This document shows, piece after piece, positions 5,737 through 6,288 of a stretch of 6,288 bases of DNA (positions are counted from its first letter, which is position 1; each line of letters starts with the position of its first letter). The translations under genes were made by a program, and so were the position numbers. A model generated the notes under the pieces. It did not search any database, was not told the DNA's origin, and saw nothing but the letters and a program-made list of their open reading frames with translations. The stretch comes from JBBDMX01 sp038241095 (GTDB lineage: Bacteria > Planctomycetota > Phycisphaerae > Phycisphaerales > Phycisphaeraceae), in contig JBBRGB010000211.1 of NCBI GenBank assembly GCA_038241095.1, positions 1-6,288 on the forward strand, in the 5' to 3' direction.

Positions 5737-6288
5737 GGCCGCGGCTCCGTCACTTCACCGCCCGCTTCCCCCGCTTGCGATGTGGCTCGCGGCGTGCCGT
5801 CACCATCGGCCTTCGTCAAGGGTCGCAGACGTAACGCCACCAACCGCAACCCCTCCATTTCCACCACTTCCATATGCCACGAGCCGATGTGCGCCGCCTC
5901 GCCGACCTTGGGCACGTGACCCAATTCCTTCTGCACCAGCCCGCCCAAGGTGTTGATCGAATCATCGGCCTCGTAGGTGAAATGGAAACGTTCGACGGCC
6001 TCGTGCAGGGGCATGGAGGCATCGACCACCACCTCACCATCCTCGGCCACGGCGGGATGCGCGCCATCGAAGGCATCGTCGAACTCGTCGCGTATTTCGC
6101 CGACGATTTCTTCGAGCACATCTTCGAGGGTCACGATGCCCGCCACACCGCCGTACTCATCAACCACCACCGCCAGGTGATTGCGCTTGCGTTGAAAAGT
6201 TTTGAGCAAATGGTCAATGGTGGCGGATTCGGGCACGAAAAGCACGGAGCGTTTGAGCGCCATGATGCCGCGTTCGCTGCGGGCCTTG
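5733..6288 (-). CDS. CorC/CNNM-type CBS-domain protein, C-terminal part
   Basis: The 5' part lies beyond the right edge; reading continues upstream of the internal Met at 6263 as KARSERGI, in frame and without a stop. Counting from that Met, VLFVPESATIDHLLKTFQ (7-24) and HLAVVVDEYGGVAGIVTLEDVLEEIVGEI (29-57) form the second CBS domain of the HlyC/CorC family. DEFDD (59-63) is its usual acidic continuation. About 70-150 (VVVDASMPLHEAVERF to LVALRLRPL) is the CorC_HlyC transporter-associated domain. A polar, variable tail ends EVTEPRP. In full-length relatives an N-terminal CNNM/DUF21 membrane domain precedes this. Those proteins are linked to Mg2+ (or Co2+) efflux and nucleotide-sensing CBS regulation, and 'hemolysin' is an old misleading label. 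Whether this one has the membrane domain cannot be seen here. Its TGA overlaps the lpxI ATG. Confidence 0.88.
   Translation of the reverse strand, partial: KARSERGIMALKRSVLFVPESATIDHLLKTFQRKRNHLAVVVDEYGGVAGIVTLEDVLEEIVGEIRDEFDDAFDGAHPAVAEDGEVVVDASMPLHEAVERFHFTYEADDSINTLGGLVQKELGHVPKVGEAAHIGSWHMEVVEMEGLRLVALRLRPLTKADGDGTPRATSQAGEAGGEVTEPRP
5745..5748 (-). promoter_or_regulatory. lpxI: lpxI ribosome binding site inside the upstream gene
   Basis: GGAG on the minus strand, eight bases before the lpxI ATG, lies within the last codons of the corC-like gene. With the ATGA overlap it supports the lpxI start and translational coupling. Confidence 0.55.

Noticed and set aside
4675..5919. Open frame of 414 codons on the plus strand
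   Set aside because: It runs antisense to lpxI and the corC-like gene, crosses the intergenic repeat, and shows no recognisable domain.

Overview
The window is GC-rich bacterial DNA carrying six protein-coding genes, two of them cut by the window edges. It also holds three palindromic repeat elements, each sitting at a gene end. No rRNA, tRNA, CRISPR array, transposase or phage gene is visible. The gene content suggests a Gram-negative, lipid A-making bacterium of the Planctomycetota or a related PVC lineage. The clues are a ThuA-like sugar-utilisation protein, a large multidomain glycoside hydrolase, a stand-alone BFD-type 2Fe-2S protein, a double zinc-ribbon Yip1-like membrane protein, and intergenic repeats of the CAGAGCCG...GTAAGCC type. 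This assignment is an inference from general knowledge and was not tested by a search.

Plus strand, left: the 3' part of a multidomain clan GH-A-like glycoside hydrolase (1-2385) is followed 52 bp later by a small BFD-like 2Fe-2S protein (2438-2704). Minus strand, read right to left: a CorC/CNNM-type CBS protein (6288-5733, 5' end missing) overlaps lpxI (5736-4876) by an ATGA junction. Then come thuA-like (4697-3918) and a zinc-ribbon Yip1-like membrane protein (3776-2784). The two strands converge at 2701-2787.

The most interesting structure is non-coding. A perfect 27-bp inverted repeat with a 33-nt centre fills the whole space between the convergent genes, and each arm supplies the TGA stop of the gene running into it. 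Two further elements, at about 3797-3917 and 4799-4897, each consist of two REP-like hairpin units in inverted orientation. The lpxI reading frame runs into one of these units, which provides its last residues and its TAA stop; the other element abuts the thuA stop codon. At least two dispersed-repeat families therefore appear to have settled at gene ends in about 6 kb.

Functionally the window is a mosaic rather than one pathway. corC-like and lpxI look co-transcribed and translationally coupled (membrane homeostasis and lipid A synthesis). The glycoside hydrolase and ThuA point to carbohydrate use but lie on opposite strands and are not an operon. I see no convincing previously undescribed multi-gene system; the repeat elements are the features most worth follow-up.
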